The position numbers were made by a program, and so were the translations under genes. Positions 54,390-62,695 of a stretch of DNA of 64,000 bases are shown here, piece by piece (the stretch's first letter is position 1; each line of letters opens with the position of its first letter). The stretch spans positions 744,001 through 808,000 of the forward strand of contig NZ_CP109328.1 in the NCBI RefSeq assembly GCF_035918155.1, given 5' to 3'. The DNA comes from Streptomyces sp. NBC_01591. Lineage in GTDB: Bacteria; Actinomycetota; Actinomycetes; Streptomycetales; Streptomycetaceae. A model generated the notes under the pieces. It worked only from the letters and a program-made list of their open reading frames with translations. It ran no database searches and was not told the DNA's origin.

Positions 54390-54539
54390 CTGAACGATCA
54401 GGCAACGGCCCTGGGTACGCGTGGGAGCCAGGCGCAAGCAAGTTGGACGGACATTCCGGACGCGAGGGCGTCGCGCGGTGCTGCGGGCCAGGACGAGGCC
54501 GCCGAGTCCGGCGCCGATGATCGTGACAGGAGTGTGCAT
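54390..54539 (-). pseudogene. FAD monooxygenase N-terminal relic
   Basis: ATG 54539 with AAGGAG upstream opens MHTPVTIIGAGLGGLVLARS, the Rossmann GxGxxG of class A flavin monooxygenases. After about 25 residues the sequence decays, with a trace of the later ARTQG motif. The IS605/TnpB relic replaces the rest. Confidence 0.7.
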
Positions 54540-54636
54540 GAAGCTCCTTGCGTGTCGCACAGCTGCCGGGTGGGTCTGGGCAGGATCGCTGGAAGGAAGG
54601 CGGCTTGCCGGGCCGTGCCATCGGGCAGGAAACGGC

Positions 54637-55530
54637 TCAGGCGACGATGACCCGGCGCCCGCGCGTGTGACCGGCCTGGCTGTCGGTGTGCGCGGCCGCG
54701 GCCTCGGCGAGCGGGTACGACTTCTCGACCGGGATGTGGAGCTTTCCCCGCGCGATGAGGCCGACGGCCTCGGCGAGGGCTTCCGGTACGTTCCCGGTCA
54801 CGCCGGAGTACCGGACACCGTGTTCCGGCGCGCCGAGATCGGCGATGGAGATCACCTTCTGCGGGTTCCCGGTCAGTTCGACGAGTTCGCGGATCACGCC
54901 GGAGCCGGCCAGATCGAGCGCTGCGTCGACATGGCCGAGCTGCCGCACCCGCTCGACCCAGCCCTCGCCGTACGTCGTGGCGAGGGCACCCAGGCTGCGC
55001 AGGTAGTCCTGGTTCGCGGCCCCGGCCGTGCCGATCGCTGTGATGCCGCGGTCGCGGGCGATCTGCAGCACCGCCGATCCGACTCCGCCGGACGCTCCGC
55101 TGACCAGCAGCGTCTGGCCGGGCTGCACACCGGCCTGGCGGATGATGCGCAGCGCGGTCTCCACCACGGAGGGGTATCCGGCCGCCTCTTCGAAGGTCGG
55201 CCCCTCGGGCATTCGGGCCCAGGCCGACAGCACGGCGAACTCGGCATAGGTGCTCGAGCCTCGCCCGAACACGTGGTCGCCGACCTCGACTCCTTCGACG
55301 CCCTCGCCGACCTCGTCCACCACTCCGGAGGCGTCCTGCCCGACTCCGGCGGGCAGGACGACCGGGCGGACCTTCTGGAACTGGCCTTCACGGATTCTCC
55401 AGTCGACGGGGTTCACGCCCGCCGCCCGCACGGCGATGCGTATCTGGCCGGGGCCTGCGTGGGGCTCCTCGGCGCCTTCGAGGTGGAGAACGTCGGGACC
55501 GCCGAACTCGGCGAAGCTCACTCTCTTCAT
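54637..55530 (-). CDS. NADPH:quinone oxidoreductase (zinc-independent MDR)
   Basis: This 297-residue medium-chain dehydrogenase/reductase has GroES-like N-terminal sequence (FGGPDVLHLEGAEEPHAGPG, AAGVNPVDWRIREG) and a Rossmann motif LLVSGASGGVGSAVLQIA near residue 150. Zinc ligands are lacking, so it is a quinone oxidoreductase/enoyl-reductase type. It is divergent from the TetR gene at 55602 with an operator-like palindrome between; the TetR protein probably represses it in the absence of an electrophilic or quinone inducer. Confidence 0.9.
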   Translation of the reverse strand: MKRVSFAEFGGPDVLHLEGAEEPHAGPGQIRIAVRAAGVNPVDWRIREGQFQKVRPVVLPAGVGQDASGVVDEVGEGVEGVEVGDHVFGRGSSTYAEFAVLSAWARMPEGPTFEEAAGYPSVVETALRIIRQAGVQPGQTLLVSGASGGVGSAVLQIARDRGITAIGTAGAANQDYLRSLGALATTYGEGWVERVRQLGHVDAALDLAGSGVIRELVELTGNPQKVISIADLGAPEHGVRYSGVTGNVPEALAEAVGLIARGKLHIPVEKSYPLAEAAAAHTDSQAGHTRGRRVIVA

Positions 55531-55557
55531 GCAAGCGACCGTAACACTAACGGTTGT

Positions 55558-55569
55558 TGTTTAGAAACA
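55558..55569. promoter_or_regulatory. candidate TetR operator
   Basis: TGTTTAGAAACA is a perfect 12-bp palindrome midway between the divergent oxidoreductase and TetR starts, in locally AT-rich sequence. Confidence 0.55.
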
Positions 55570-55601
55570 GTTACTCCTTTGGATTTGATAGTGTCAGCGA
55601 C

Positions 55602-56171
55602 ATGACCGAGCCGCCCGGACGCCGTGAGCGCAAGAAGGCCGCGACCCGACAGAAGATCGCCGACACCGCCCTGCGGCTCTTCCTGGATCGCGGGTACGAC
55701 GCGGTGGGCATCCGCGATGTGGCCGCCGAGGCCGACGTGGCCGTCACCACGCTCTTCTCCCACTTCGCCTCGAAAGAGGCCCTGGTATTCGAGCAGGACG
55801 ACAACTTCGAGCAACGCCTCACGCAGGTGGTCACCAACCGCGCACCGCACGAACCGCTCATCCCCGCACTGCGCCGCGAGATCCAGGAGATGGTCCGGCA
55901 CTGCACGGCGGACGGCACCGTCCCGATCTACCGCATGATCGACGAGTCACGTGCCCTGCGGGAGTACGAGGAGTCGATGCGGCTGCGTCATGCAGAGTCG
56001 CTGGCAACGGCCATCGCTGCCGATCCCGGCCTGTCACAGACCACAACGGCCTGCCGGACGATCGCGAGGTTCGTGATCGACGCCTATTCGCTGGCCCGTG
56101 AGACGGACGATCCGCAGGCCGCGGTGGACGAGATCTTCCAGATGATCGAGGCGGCCTGGGAAGTCACCTGA
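55602..56171 (+). CDS. TetR-family transcriptional regulator
   Basis: This 189-residue protein starts at ATG 55602 (MTEPPGRRERKKAATRQKIA); the earlier start overlaps the operator region. HTH in residues 15-60: ALRLFLDRGYDAVGIRDVAA, EADVAVTTLFSHFASKEALV. The C-terminal ligand domain is divergent. It likely regulates the adjacent oxidoreductase and itself. Confidence 0.9.
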   Translation: MTEPPGRRERKKAATRQKIADTALRLFLDRGYDAVGIRDVAAEADVAVTTLFSHFASKEALVFEQDDNFEQRLTQVVTNRAPHEPLIPALRREIQEMVRHCTADGTVPIYRMIDESRALREYEESMRLRHAESLATAIAADPGLSQTTTACRTIARFVIDAYSLARETDDPQAAVDEIFQMIEAAWEVT

Positions 56172-56812
56172 CCTACCACTCTGCGAGCATCGCCCGCGAG
56201 GTCGGGCCCACCCTGGCGGCAGGCTCAAGGACGTCAGGATCTCCTGCAGAGCAACTACTTCGGCGGGGCTGGCGCAGGGTGCCCGGCCAGCTGCCTGGGG
56301 AACGGCACAGCCAAGGACCTACTGGCCGAAGGCCGGCAGCAGCCATCCGGTGAGGCTGCCAGCGAGCAGTGAATCCAGATCCGGACGGGGCCTCAGCACG
56401 AACGGTTCCGCACGAGCCAACTCGTCCGGGAATGACATCCGATCCCGTCTCCAAACCGCCTGGCAACCGCACAGGTTGGGAGCCCTGCCGACTGCTAACT
56501 CAGAAGGTGCGGGACAGCGGCTTGCACCTCGTGGCCGTTCCGAGGATTTGGACACGATCGTGAGACTGAGCGGCTGGACACGGCGTGAGACACCGCTAGA
56601 AGACGCAGGTCACAGCGCCGCAGTAGGACACGGGCTGCGAGACCTTACACGAGCCTGTCCCGACGCGATCAAGAGCCCCTCCAAGGCGCTTGGTCGCCCC
56701 CCTCGCCGCCTGTCTCCCGCTGCGGGCCCATCTTCCCTGGGCCGCACCGGGATCGCCCCGCAGTCGCCAATCTGGGCGATCAATGTCGATGACCACCACA
56801 CGAAAGGGCCCC
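56172..56812. other. 641-bp stretch without a supported gene
   Basis: No domain or ribosome site supports the open frames present. It precedes the DnaB-like gene and should contain its promoter; I could not pick one out. Confidence 0.4.
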
Positions 56813-57771
56813 ATGTACGACTGCTCTGTCTGCCTCGAACCCCTCGAACCGGACGCCAACGGGGCGATTGCCGCCGTCGGCTTCACCAAGGACCGCCCGG
56901 AGAACTGGGTTTGGGGCCCCTACCCCGTCCACGACGAACCCTGCCGGACATGGATCGCCGACCCCGCCTTCTCCAACCGAGTCGGCACCGACGGATACGA
57001 GAAGACCACGATACGACTGACCGTGCAGGCGCCGGAGACACGGCAACTGCTCGATCACTGGGCACAGATCATGAACTCGCCCTACGTCGCCCGTGACTCC
57101 GTGAAGTTCTGGTCGGACACGATCTCAGGCACCGACGAACCCGACGGCAAGGAGATGACGCCCTGGCCCGAGATGGATGAAGCCCTCGACCTGGCCAGCG
57201 CGCACTTCAGCTGCCTCGGCACCCGCTCACGCAGCAGGGAAGCCCAGGCCGGATACGACATTGCTGTCCACAACGCCGCCCAGGGCAGGCGGGTAGCGAT
57301 GTTCGCCCCCGACCTCACCCCCCGCAACCCCGTCCCCAACCTGACGATCGACCGCGTCAGGCCGCTGACCACGGAGCACATCGAACACGTCCTGCGCGAC
57401 ATGACCGAACGCGGCGAACGCGCCCCCCCCTCGTCGTCATCGACCGCCTTCAGCTGATGAGCTGGCACGACGAGAACGGCCCCTCCCGAATTGCTTCCCG
57501 GGACGACATCGACATGGTGTCCAGGGAGCTCAAGTCCATCGCCATGACCGAATCCCTGGGCACACCCTCGATCCTGCTCATCGCCCGACTGGAACGTCCG
57601 CGCCGTGAGGGCCGGCCCCTGGACCTCGACGACCTCGGCGCGGCCGCCGAACTCGAATACCATGCCGACCTCGTCACACTCGTCGACCGCACCGCCCCAG
57701 CAACGGTCGACGTCCTGGTAGCCAAGGACCGCTCGGGCCCGGCGCCACGCCGCTTCACCGCCAGCTGGTAG
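56813..57771 (+). pseudogene. DnaB-like RecA-fold ATPase without P-loop, frameshifted
   Basis: ATG 56813 opens MYDCSVCLEPLEPDANGAIA, a short Cys-containing N-terminal region. From about residue 125 it has the layout of a DnaB helicase C-terminal domain: GTRSRSREAQAGYDIAVHNA at the Walker A position (no GKS/T), GRRVAMFAPDLTP, then Walker-B-like VVIDRLQLM, SRELKSIAMTESLGTPSILL and LVAKDRSGPAPRRF. The frame breaks in a run of eight C at 57423-57430; reading through, the protein has about 319 residues. Biological slippage, mutation or sequencing error are all possible. Confidence 0.65.
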
Positions 57772-57807
57772 CCGGGGCCCGACGACGAGGAAGCGAGGAA
57801 GGGACTC

Positions 57808-58377
57808 ATGCCGGAGAGGACCATCGACTTCGGGAAGTTCGGGGCGCGGGGCATCAAGGGCAGCGACGCCGTCGCACGCAAGCTCGACGAGCTGGCGGAC
57901 GGCATCGTCACCCCCGTCACCGTGAAGCGCGGCCTCATGGCCCGCCTGCACTACCTCACGAAGACGGACCACAGCCGCAGGGCGGCCAGGGACGCCGGAC
58001 TCACGGTGACCGACCGGACGCTGAAGGCGTGGCTGGAGGAGCGGCGCCGGCCGTCGAACGCCAACCTGGAGCGCATCGATGCCGCCTACCGCCAGGTGCG
58101 CCGTCAGAACGTCGCCCGGCACCTCCTGCGACGCCTGAACGCCGACGGCGGGACACGGGTTGAGATCCACCCGCTCAACCAGTCGCAGATGCCGCGCCCG
58201 CTCCAGCGGCTGGTGGAGTACCGCACGATGAACGTCCGCCGCTGGGACCGCATCGTCGAGGCCTGGGCGTCCGGCGACCATCAGGGCCTGGACGATGCCT
58301 GGGAGGACGTCATCGTCGACCTGGGATCGCAGTGGGGCCAGCACGAGTACGTCACCAACATCGGCTTCGCCGCGTAG
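57808..58377 (+). CDS. HTH protein, resembles telomere terminal protein Tpg in layout
   Basis: This 189-residue basic protein starts at ATG 57808, 36 bp after the DnaB-like gene. A central helix-turn-helix (SRRAARDAGLTVTDRTLKAW) is followed by EERRRPSNANLERIDAAYRQ and VRRQNVARHLLRRLN. This order of HTH, basic helix and length is like the Streptomyces terminal protein Tpg (about 184 residues) and related plasmid proteins, but the similarity is distant and by eye. The C-terminus QWGQHEYVTNIGFAA is unrecognised. Probable DNA-binding partner of the upstream ATPase. Confidence 0.6.
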   Translation: MPERTIDFGKFGARGIKGSDAVARKLDELADGIVTPVTVKRGLMARLHYLTKTDHSRRAARDAGLTVTDRTLKAWLEERRRPSNANLERIDAAYRQVRRQNVARHLLRRLNADGGTRVEIHPLNQSQMPRPLQRLVEYRTMNVRRWDRIVEAWASGDHQGLDDAWEDVIVDLGSQWGQHEYVTNIGFAA

Positions 58378-58477
58378 ATCATCGCCGTAGACCGCCCTGC
58401 GCCCCCTGAGCGCCTGTCAGCCGCCCCGGGCCTCCTGGCCCAGGGCGACTGATCTTCGCGCTTCAGAGGGGCGCACA

Positions 58478-58525
58478 GTGAGCGGCTCGATTCGCGCCCA
58501 CTGCGCGTCAGTCAACGGCACACAC
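58478..58525 (-). pseudogene. IS5-family transposase N-terminal relic
   Basis: VPLTDAQWARIEPLT in the minus frame is the conserved start of IS5-type (DUF4096) transposases. It diverges immediately after. Confidence 0.55.
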
Positions 58526-58759
58526 GAACAACGACCGGCGGGGCTGATTGGAACGGCGCTGCCCGTCAGGCGGTCGGCTCGGTGCGGAGCCGTCGTACGT
58601 CCCGCACGAGCGTGTACAAAGCCTGAGAAAGATCACAGCTCCAGCCCCGATCCAGAGGGCCGACGCCCCGGAGCGGTACTCACGAACGGCAAGAACGAGC
58701 AGCATCATGCTGGCAAGGACGCCGAAGGCCGAGATCAGAGCGCTGATGCGGTGAGTCAC
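58508..58759 (-). CDS. small membrane protein
   Basis: The 83-residue frame has two hydrophobic helices (ISALISAFGVLASMMLLVLA and ASALWIGAGAVIFLRLC). The C-terminal 30 residues are Arg/Pro-rich and run into the IS5 relic, so the original C-terminus may be lost. Weak evidence. Confidence 0.4.
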   Translation of the reverse strand: MTHRISALISAFGVLASMMLLVLAVREYRSGASALWIGAGAVIFLRLCTRSCGTYDGSAPSRPPDGQRRSNQPRRSLFVCAVD

Positions 58760-58836
58760 ACGGACATCATCAACAACAACCTCGGCCAGCGGAAGTGATC
58801 CAAACGAACCGGCCTAGGGCGTGTATCGAGTCGTGA

Positions 58837-59355
58837 TCACCGGATGGTCGGGGTGAGGTCTTTGATCCAGATCATCGAGGCGCGCAGGTGGAGTCCGGCG
58901 AGGTAGCTGTCCGGGGTCTTGTCGTATCGGGTGGCGATGCCACGCCAGGCCTTGAGCTTGTTGATCAGGCGTTCGACGGTGTTCCGTTCTTTGTAGAGGT
59001 CCGCGTCGTGACTGGCGGGCCGGCCGCCCCTGCTGCCCTTCTTCTTCCGATTGGCGGCTTGGTCCTTCTTCTCCGGGATGACTGCCTTGATGTGACGTTT
59101 CCGCAGGTGGGCCCGGTTACCGCGGGACGAGTAGGCCTTGTCCCCGGCGACCGCGTCCGGCCGGGTACGGGGGCGGCCGACGGGCCCGCGGACTCGTATC
59201 TTCCCCAGCACGGGGATGAACTGCGGGCTGTCGGCGGCCTGTCCCGCGGTCAGAACGAACGCCGGCGGGCGGCACTCGCGGTCGGCGGCAAGGTGGACCT
59301 TGCTGGTCTGCCCACCTCTGGAGCGTCCCAGGAGGGCGGCCTTCAGCCGGAGTTT
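58837..59355 (-). CDS. IS5-family transposase OrfB (catalytic part)
   Basis: Sequence continuing from orfA in the -1 frame: LKAALLGRSRGGQTSKVHLA, GQAADSPQFIPVLGKIRVRG, VAGDKAYSSRGNRAHLRKRH (second Asp), YKERNTVERLINKLKAWRGI (Glu; Y(2)R(3)E-like motif) and a C-terminus ending DLTPTIR. An independent ATG frame begins only at 59211. A -1 frameshift near GCCGAAAACTCC would join it to orfA. Confidence 0.75.
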   Translation of the reverse strand, partial: KLRLKAALLGRSRGGQTSKVHLAADRECRPPAFVLTAGQAADSPQFIPVLGKIRVRGPVGRPRTRPDAVAGDKAYSSRGNRAHLRKRHIKAVIPEKKDQAANRKKKGSRGGRPASHDADLYKERNTVERLINKLKAWRGIATRYDKTPDSYLAGLHLRASMIWIKDLTPTIR

Positions 59356-59795
59356 TCGGCGACGCCGGATGCGTCGTCGCTCTTCCCGCTCGGGATCGTT
59401 TTCGGCGTCCTGCCCGGTTTGTTCTTCGAGGCCGCCCCCTTTGACCTGGCCTTCTCCTCCTCGGCGGCGGCCTCCTCCAGCGCGGCGACGACGCCCTGGT
59501 CCAGATGCATCCCGGCGGCGTCGTGGTGAGCCCGCGCGGTGGTGGAGTCGACGCCGACCAGGGACAGGTCCACCTCGCCCCGCTTCGCGGCCTCCGCGAT
59601 CAGCCCCTCCAGCAGGGCCTCGAAGACGCCGGCGTCACGCCACTGCCGGAAGCGGTTGTGGACGGTCGACCAGGCACCGAACTCCTGCGGCATCTCCCGC
59701 CACTGCCCGCCCGTCTTGAACCGCCAGATCACCCCCTCGAACTGCTGCCGCAGCCGCTCGGGGTACGGGCCGTACTCGCCGATCGGCAGGTACGG
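59343..59795 (-). CDS. IS5-family transposase OrfA, N-terminus replaced
   Basis: Contains IWRFKTGGQWREMPQEFGAW, STVHNRFRQWRDAGVFEALL and the first catalytic Asp in LSLVGVDSTTARAHHDAAG, followed by a Lys/Glu-rich linker and a stop at 59343 right after GVAENSG. An ATG at 59732 opens the annotated part; the preceding in-frame 20 residues belong to the same protein. The first about 12 residues (LTDAQWARI region) are absent. Confidence 0.75.
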   Translation of the reverse strand, partial: PYLPIGEYGPYPERLRQQFEGVIWRFKTGGQWREMPQEFGAWSTVHNRFRQWRDAGVFEALLEGLIAEAAKRGEVDLSLVGVDSTTARAHHDAAGMHLDQGVVAALEEAAAEEEKARSKGAASKNKPGRTPKTIPSGKSDDASGVAENSG

Positions 59796-60312
59796 TCGTC
59801 GCGTAGGTCCGTCCGCGTCGCACGGCGAACTCGTCGACGCCGAGAAGCGGGACCGGGCCCGAGGACGGGAGCGGCAGCGCGCGGATCAGCCGGAGCAGAG
59901 TGTCCTTGCAGGTGCCGATAGCCATGCGTTCGGAGAGGCGTGCTCCTGCCCGGCCGCCCAGGAACAGGGCCATGTCGGTGAGCTGGGCAGTGAGAGCGTC
60001 CGTGCGGCGTGCGTGGCGCCGGGTCAGGTTCGGTATCTGCTCGGCGAACGTCCGCCGGTCGCATTGATCGTTCCCGCACACGAGCCGGCGGGCCCGTAGT
60101 TCTAGTCGTACACGCTTGCCTGCGACCGGACGATCCGCCAGAGCCCGCGGGTAGTAGCAGTGCACTTTTGAGGATCTTCGTCCGCAGTCGGGACATGCGG
60201 CCGACGCGGCTTGCGACCGCACAGCCAGTCGAACCTCCGTATCCGTGAGTGCCACTTCCTCGACCTGAACCCCGACACCTGGCAACAGAACGTCCGCGAC
60301 GCGAACCCCACC
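59796..60312 (-). pseudogene. ISL3-family transposase, N-terminal part
   Basis: The ATG near 60312 opens MGGVRVADVLLPGVGVQVEE. A zinc-binding segment CPDCGRRSSKVHCYYPRALA...CGNDQC, then TFAEQIPNLTRRHARRTDAL and the first catalytic Asp region VPLLGVDEFAVRRGRTYAT follow. It stops being ISL3 at 59795 where the IS5 element joins. Confidence 0.8.
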
Positions 60313-60386
60313 CATCACACAAGATCGATGCCCAACTACCCCCAAAATAGCGACAGAGCCAAGTTCTGTGACTGTGGGTCACCGGC

Positions 60387-60824
60387 TTAGATGTCGAAGA
60401 GGGCTTCCTCTTGTGGCGGGATCGGAGGGTCAAGGACATCGCGGAGGCGGGTGATGTCCTGGCGCCATTTCGGGCCGTCTGCGGCTTCGCCCCACAGCTC
60501 GGCGAGTTCAGACAGCTCGGCGACCACTTGGTCCAGTGCGTCGACGGCGAGCGTTCGGAGGTCTGCGGGGAACTCCGGTAGCGGCTCCGATGGACCGTAG
60601 ATCGAACACGCCGGCTCGCCGTCAGGGTGCTGTGCGACAACCAGGGCTGCCGCGGCCACGGCTCGCTCGGCGTCGGGGGCGTCCAAGTAGTCCGCAGGGT
60701 CGGCGGCGCGTTTGAGTACGCTGCGGATCACGGACTCGCGTTCTTCCGCGGCTGCCTCGTCCAGGTCGCCGGCGAAATCGGCGGCGGTGTCGTTGTCGAA
60801 GGGGCTGATGTCCCAGGTGCCCAT
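60387..60824 (-). CDS. DUF4259-domain protein
   Basis: This 145-residue protein starts at ATG 60824 behind GAGGAG. MGTWDISPFDNDTAADFAGD is the hallmark of DUF4259 proteins; the rest is helical (AERAVAAAALVVAQHPDGEP, AVDALDQVVAELSELAELWG). Family members are small cytoplasmic proteins of unknown function, sometimes near toxin-immunity loci. It is intact although enclosed between two ISL3 fragments on the same strand. Confidence 0.88.
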   Translation of the reverse strand: MGTWDISPFDNDTAADFAGDLDEAAAEERESVIRSVLKRAADPADYLDAPDAERAVAAAALVVAQHPDGEPACSIYGPSEPLPEFPADLRTLAVDALDQVVAELSELAELWGEAADGPKWRQDITRLRDVLDPPIPPQEEALFDI

Positions 60825-60879
60825 ATGATCTCCTCGCGTGGCCGTCCGGGGATCCTCGCATTGGCCACCGACAGTGAGG

Positions 60880-61150
60880 TCACGAGGCAAGCAGTACCCG
60901 CTTGCGCAGGAGCTTGAAGCCAGAGCGTCCATACATCTGCCGCTTGATCATTTTGATGCGGTTGACGTGGCCTTCCACGACACCTGAGCTCCAGGGAAGG
61001 GTCAGGCCGGCAGTGACGGCTGCGAGGTAGCGTTCGAGGCCGTTGGTGAAGGTGTGCAGGCTGGGCAGGTCGTCGGCTCGGACCGCCTCTATCCACTCGG
61101 AGAGCCGTTCTCCCTGGAGCTGGGTGAGCATCTGCCCGAAGGAGCGGACG
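60880..61150 (-). pseudogene. ISL3-family transposase, C-terminal part
   Basis: FGQMLTQLQGERLSEWIEAV, LHTFTNGLERYLAAVTAGLT and LPWSSGVVEGHVNRIKMIKR (with the catalytic Glu), then QMYGRSGFKLLRKRVLLAS. On the minus strand this C-terminal part lies upstream of the N-terminal part at 59796-60312, so they are not one simple interrupted gene. Confidence 0.8.
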
Positions 61151-61154
61151 TGCC

Positions 61155-61315
61155 CGGGCCGCCGCGAACCTCGACCAGCTCGCCGCCGCCGTGAAACGCA
61201 GTCTCAAGAAGACCCAGTACCGACCGCGCCTCATCGATGGCTGCCTCATGGGCACCGGCCTGACCCTGACCAGCTGACACGATCAGGCCGAAATCACACA
61301 TTCAAGTTCAGTAGT
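61155..61315 (+). mobile_element. IS630 transposase C-terminal relic with right end
   Basis: The frame ANLDQLAAAVKRSLKKTQYR then PRLIDGCLMGTGLTLTS stops at 61275-61277, followed by ATTCAAGTTCAGTA, the right end next to a TA. Nearly identical to the relic at 1594-1705. Confidence 0.75.
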
Positions 61316-61369
61316 CCCCGTGATTTCCCGCACTGTCGGGCATGCGAGGGGCACACAACGACCTCGTTG

Positions 61370-61570
61370 GTGGGGCGTGGGCGCACCCGACGGACAAGGA
61401 CACGGCAGACTGCCGCTAGGTGGATACCAGTGGCAGTGACAACGCTGCTCTTCGTGCTCGCGTCGGTCTCTGCGATCTTCCAAGCTCGCAAGGGCCAGTG
61501 GTGGACCGCGGCCGCGGTCTTTCTGCCTTCCCTCGGCGTGGCCGCGCTGCCAGCCGACCCTCTCCAGCAG
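61370..61570 (+). pseudogene. two-helix membrane protein relic
   Basis: In-frame sequence from GTG 61370 contains WIPVAVTTLLFVLASVSAIF and QWWTAAAVFLPSLGVAALP, two membrane helices of a small protein. The frame then runs without a stop through the next gene, so the natural C-terminus is lost. Confidence 0.35.
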
Positions 61571-61781
61571 CCCGAGTGCCCCGCGCGCTTGTCGGGCGAG
61601 CGCACTTCGGTGCCGGGCCACCGGTGTCAGGGTTCGGTCGTCGGTGACGCCCCAGTGAGGAATAGCCTCGATCGGATCGCCCGGATAGCGGTTGCGGAGC
61701 GCGCCTGCGGGTGCGCTGGTACGCGCCGCGTGTTTCGATCGGGTCGATGGGGGTCCCGTTCGTCAGAAAGGCTGGAATCCC

Positions 61782-62207
61782 ATGTCAAAGTCGACCGACC
61801 GCATGGCGGCGCTCTCGGAAAAGGCGCACGAAGCGCAGGAGAAGGTGCAGCACGCGATCTCCGAGGACAGGAAGCAACTGTCGGACTCGGTCACCAAGGC
61901 CAAGCAGGACTCGATACAGAGGGCGGACAAGCTCCAGCGCGAGGTGTCGGCGAAAAAGGCCGAGGCCTCTGCCTCGCTGGCGGATGTGGGCACCAAGTGG
62001 CAGGAGCACGTCCAGTCCGTGAAGTCCCGCATCGATGACCGGAAGGCGGAAGTCGATATGAAGCGTGCCGACCGTGCGGCGGACGATGCGGAGTCCTACG
62101 CGTTGGACGCGATCGGCTTCGCCACCGCCGCGGTCGAGGAGGCCGAGTACGCCACGCTCGACGCGACGCTGGCCCGTACGGATGCCGATGCCAAACACAC
62201 GAGGTAA
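61782..62207 (+). CDS. coiled-coil protein of unknown function
   Basis: This 141-residue protein starts at ATG 61782. It is almost wholly a charged alpha helix (SEKAHEAQEKVQHAISEDRK, DSVTKAKQDSIQRADKLQRE, RKAEVDMKRADRAADDAESY), similar to small actinobacterial proteins related to apolipoprotein- or LEA-like helical repeats. The C-terminal AVEEAEYATLDATLARTDAD is conserved in that group, as I recall. It may bind nucleic acid or membranes, or act as a stress protectant; unknown. Confidence 0.75.
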   Translation: MSKSTDRMAALSEKAHEAQEKVQHAISEDRKQLSDSVTKAKQDSIQRADKLQREVSAKKAEASASLADVGTKWQEHVQSVKSRIDDRKAEVDMKRADRAADDAESYALDAIGFATAAVEEAEYATLDATLARTDADAKHTR

Positions 62208-62479
62208 TCCGAAACATCAAGAACGCCCCCTCCAAGAATTGGCGAATTCCAGGGGTCGTTGCAACACAGGTGATCAACTGGCTGTTGCCAGGAGCTTTCG
62301 AGTTCCCCCGCGATTGATCGGGGCGGGGCCGTGACATGACGAGGGCCGCGCGGGTTCTTCGAGTGTGGTCAGAGCCGCCAGCCCCGTCGATAGCACGAGG
62401 CCCTGGGAGTCAGCGACATCCCCGGGGTCTCTGTGCACTTCGCTTGACCTAGGCCCAACGAACGACCACAGCCTGCGTC

Positions 62480-62668
62480 ACGCCCACTCCATGCCCACCT
62501 CGCGCAGCGCGTCCAAGTTGCTCTGCCGGTGTCCCACCTCGCGCGTGCGTTCGAGCACCACACCCCCAGTTTCACGACCACCGGCTCCGTAGCGCCGTCG
62601 ACCGCGATCTCCTCGGCGTGGCCGCGCGGTACAGGCCGGTGGGCGCCTTCCCGTTCCACCAGGGGCAT
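62480..62668 (-). pseudogene. helicase-associated domain fragment 4, frameshifted
   Basis: REGAHRPVPRGHAEEIAVDG, EPVVVKLGVWCSNARARWDT, then another frame adds QSNLDALREVGMEWA to the stop. The final HA repeat of a helicase, related to the copies at 3401, 6896 and 26189 but the most diverged. Confidence 0.65.
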
Positions 62669-62695
62669 TGCATGATCGCGATCTGTCCGGGTTGA

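Larger units (their letters stand above)
58837..59795 (-). mobile_element. IS5-family (IS427-like) element, 5' end truncated
   Basis: The transposase is split in two frames, orfA (59732 down to 59343) and orfB (down to 58837). Upstream of orfA the frame still reads YLPIGEYGPYPERLRQQFEG, but the first residues are replaced by the ISL3 relic at 59795. Confidence 0.75.
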
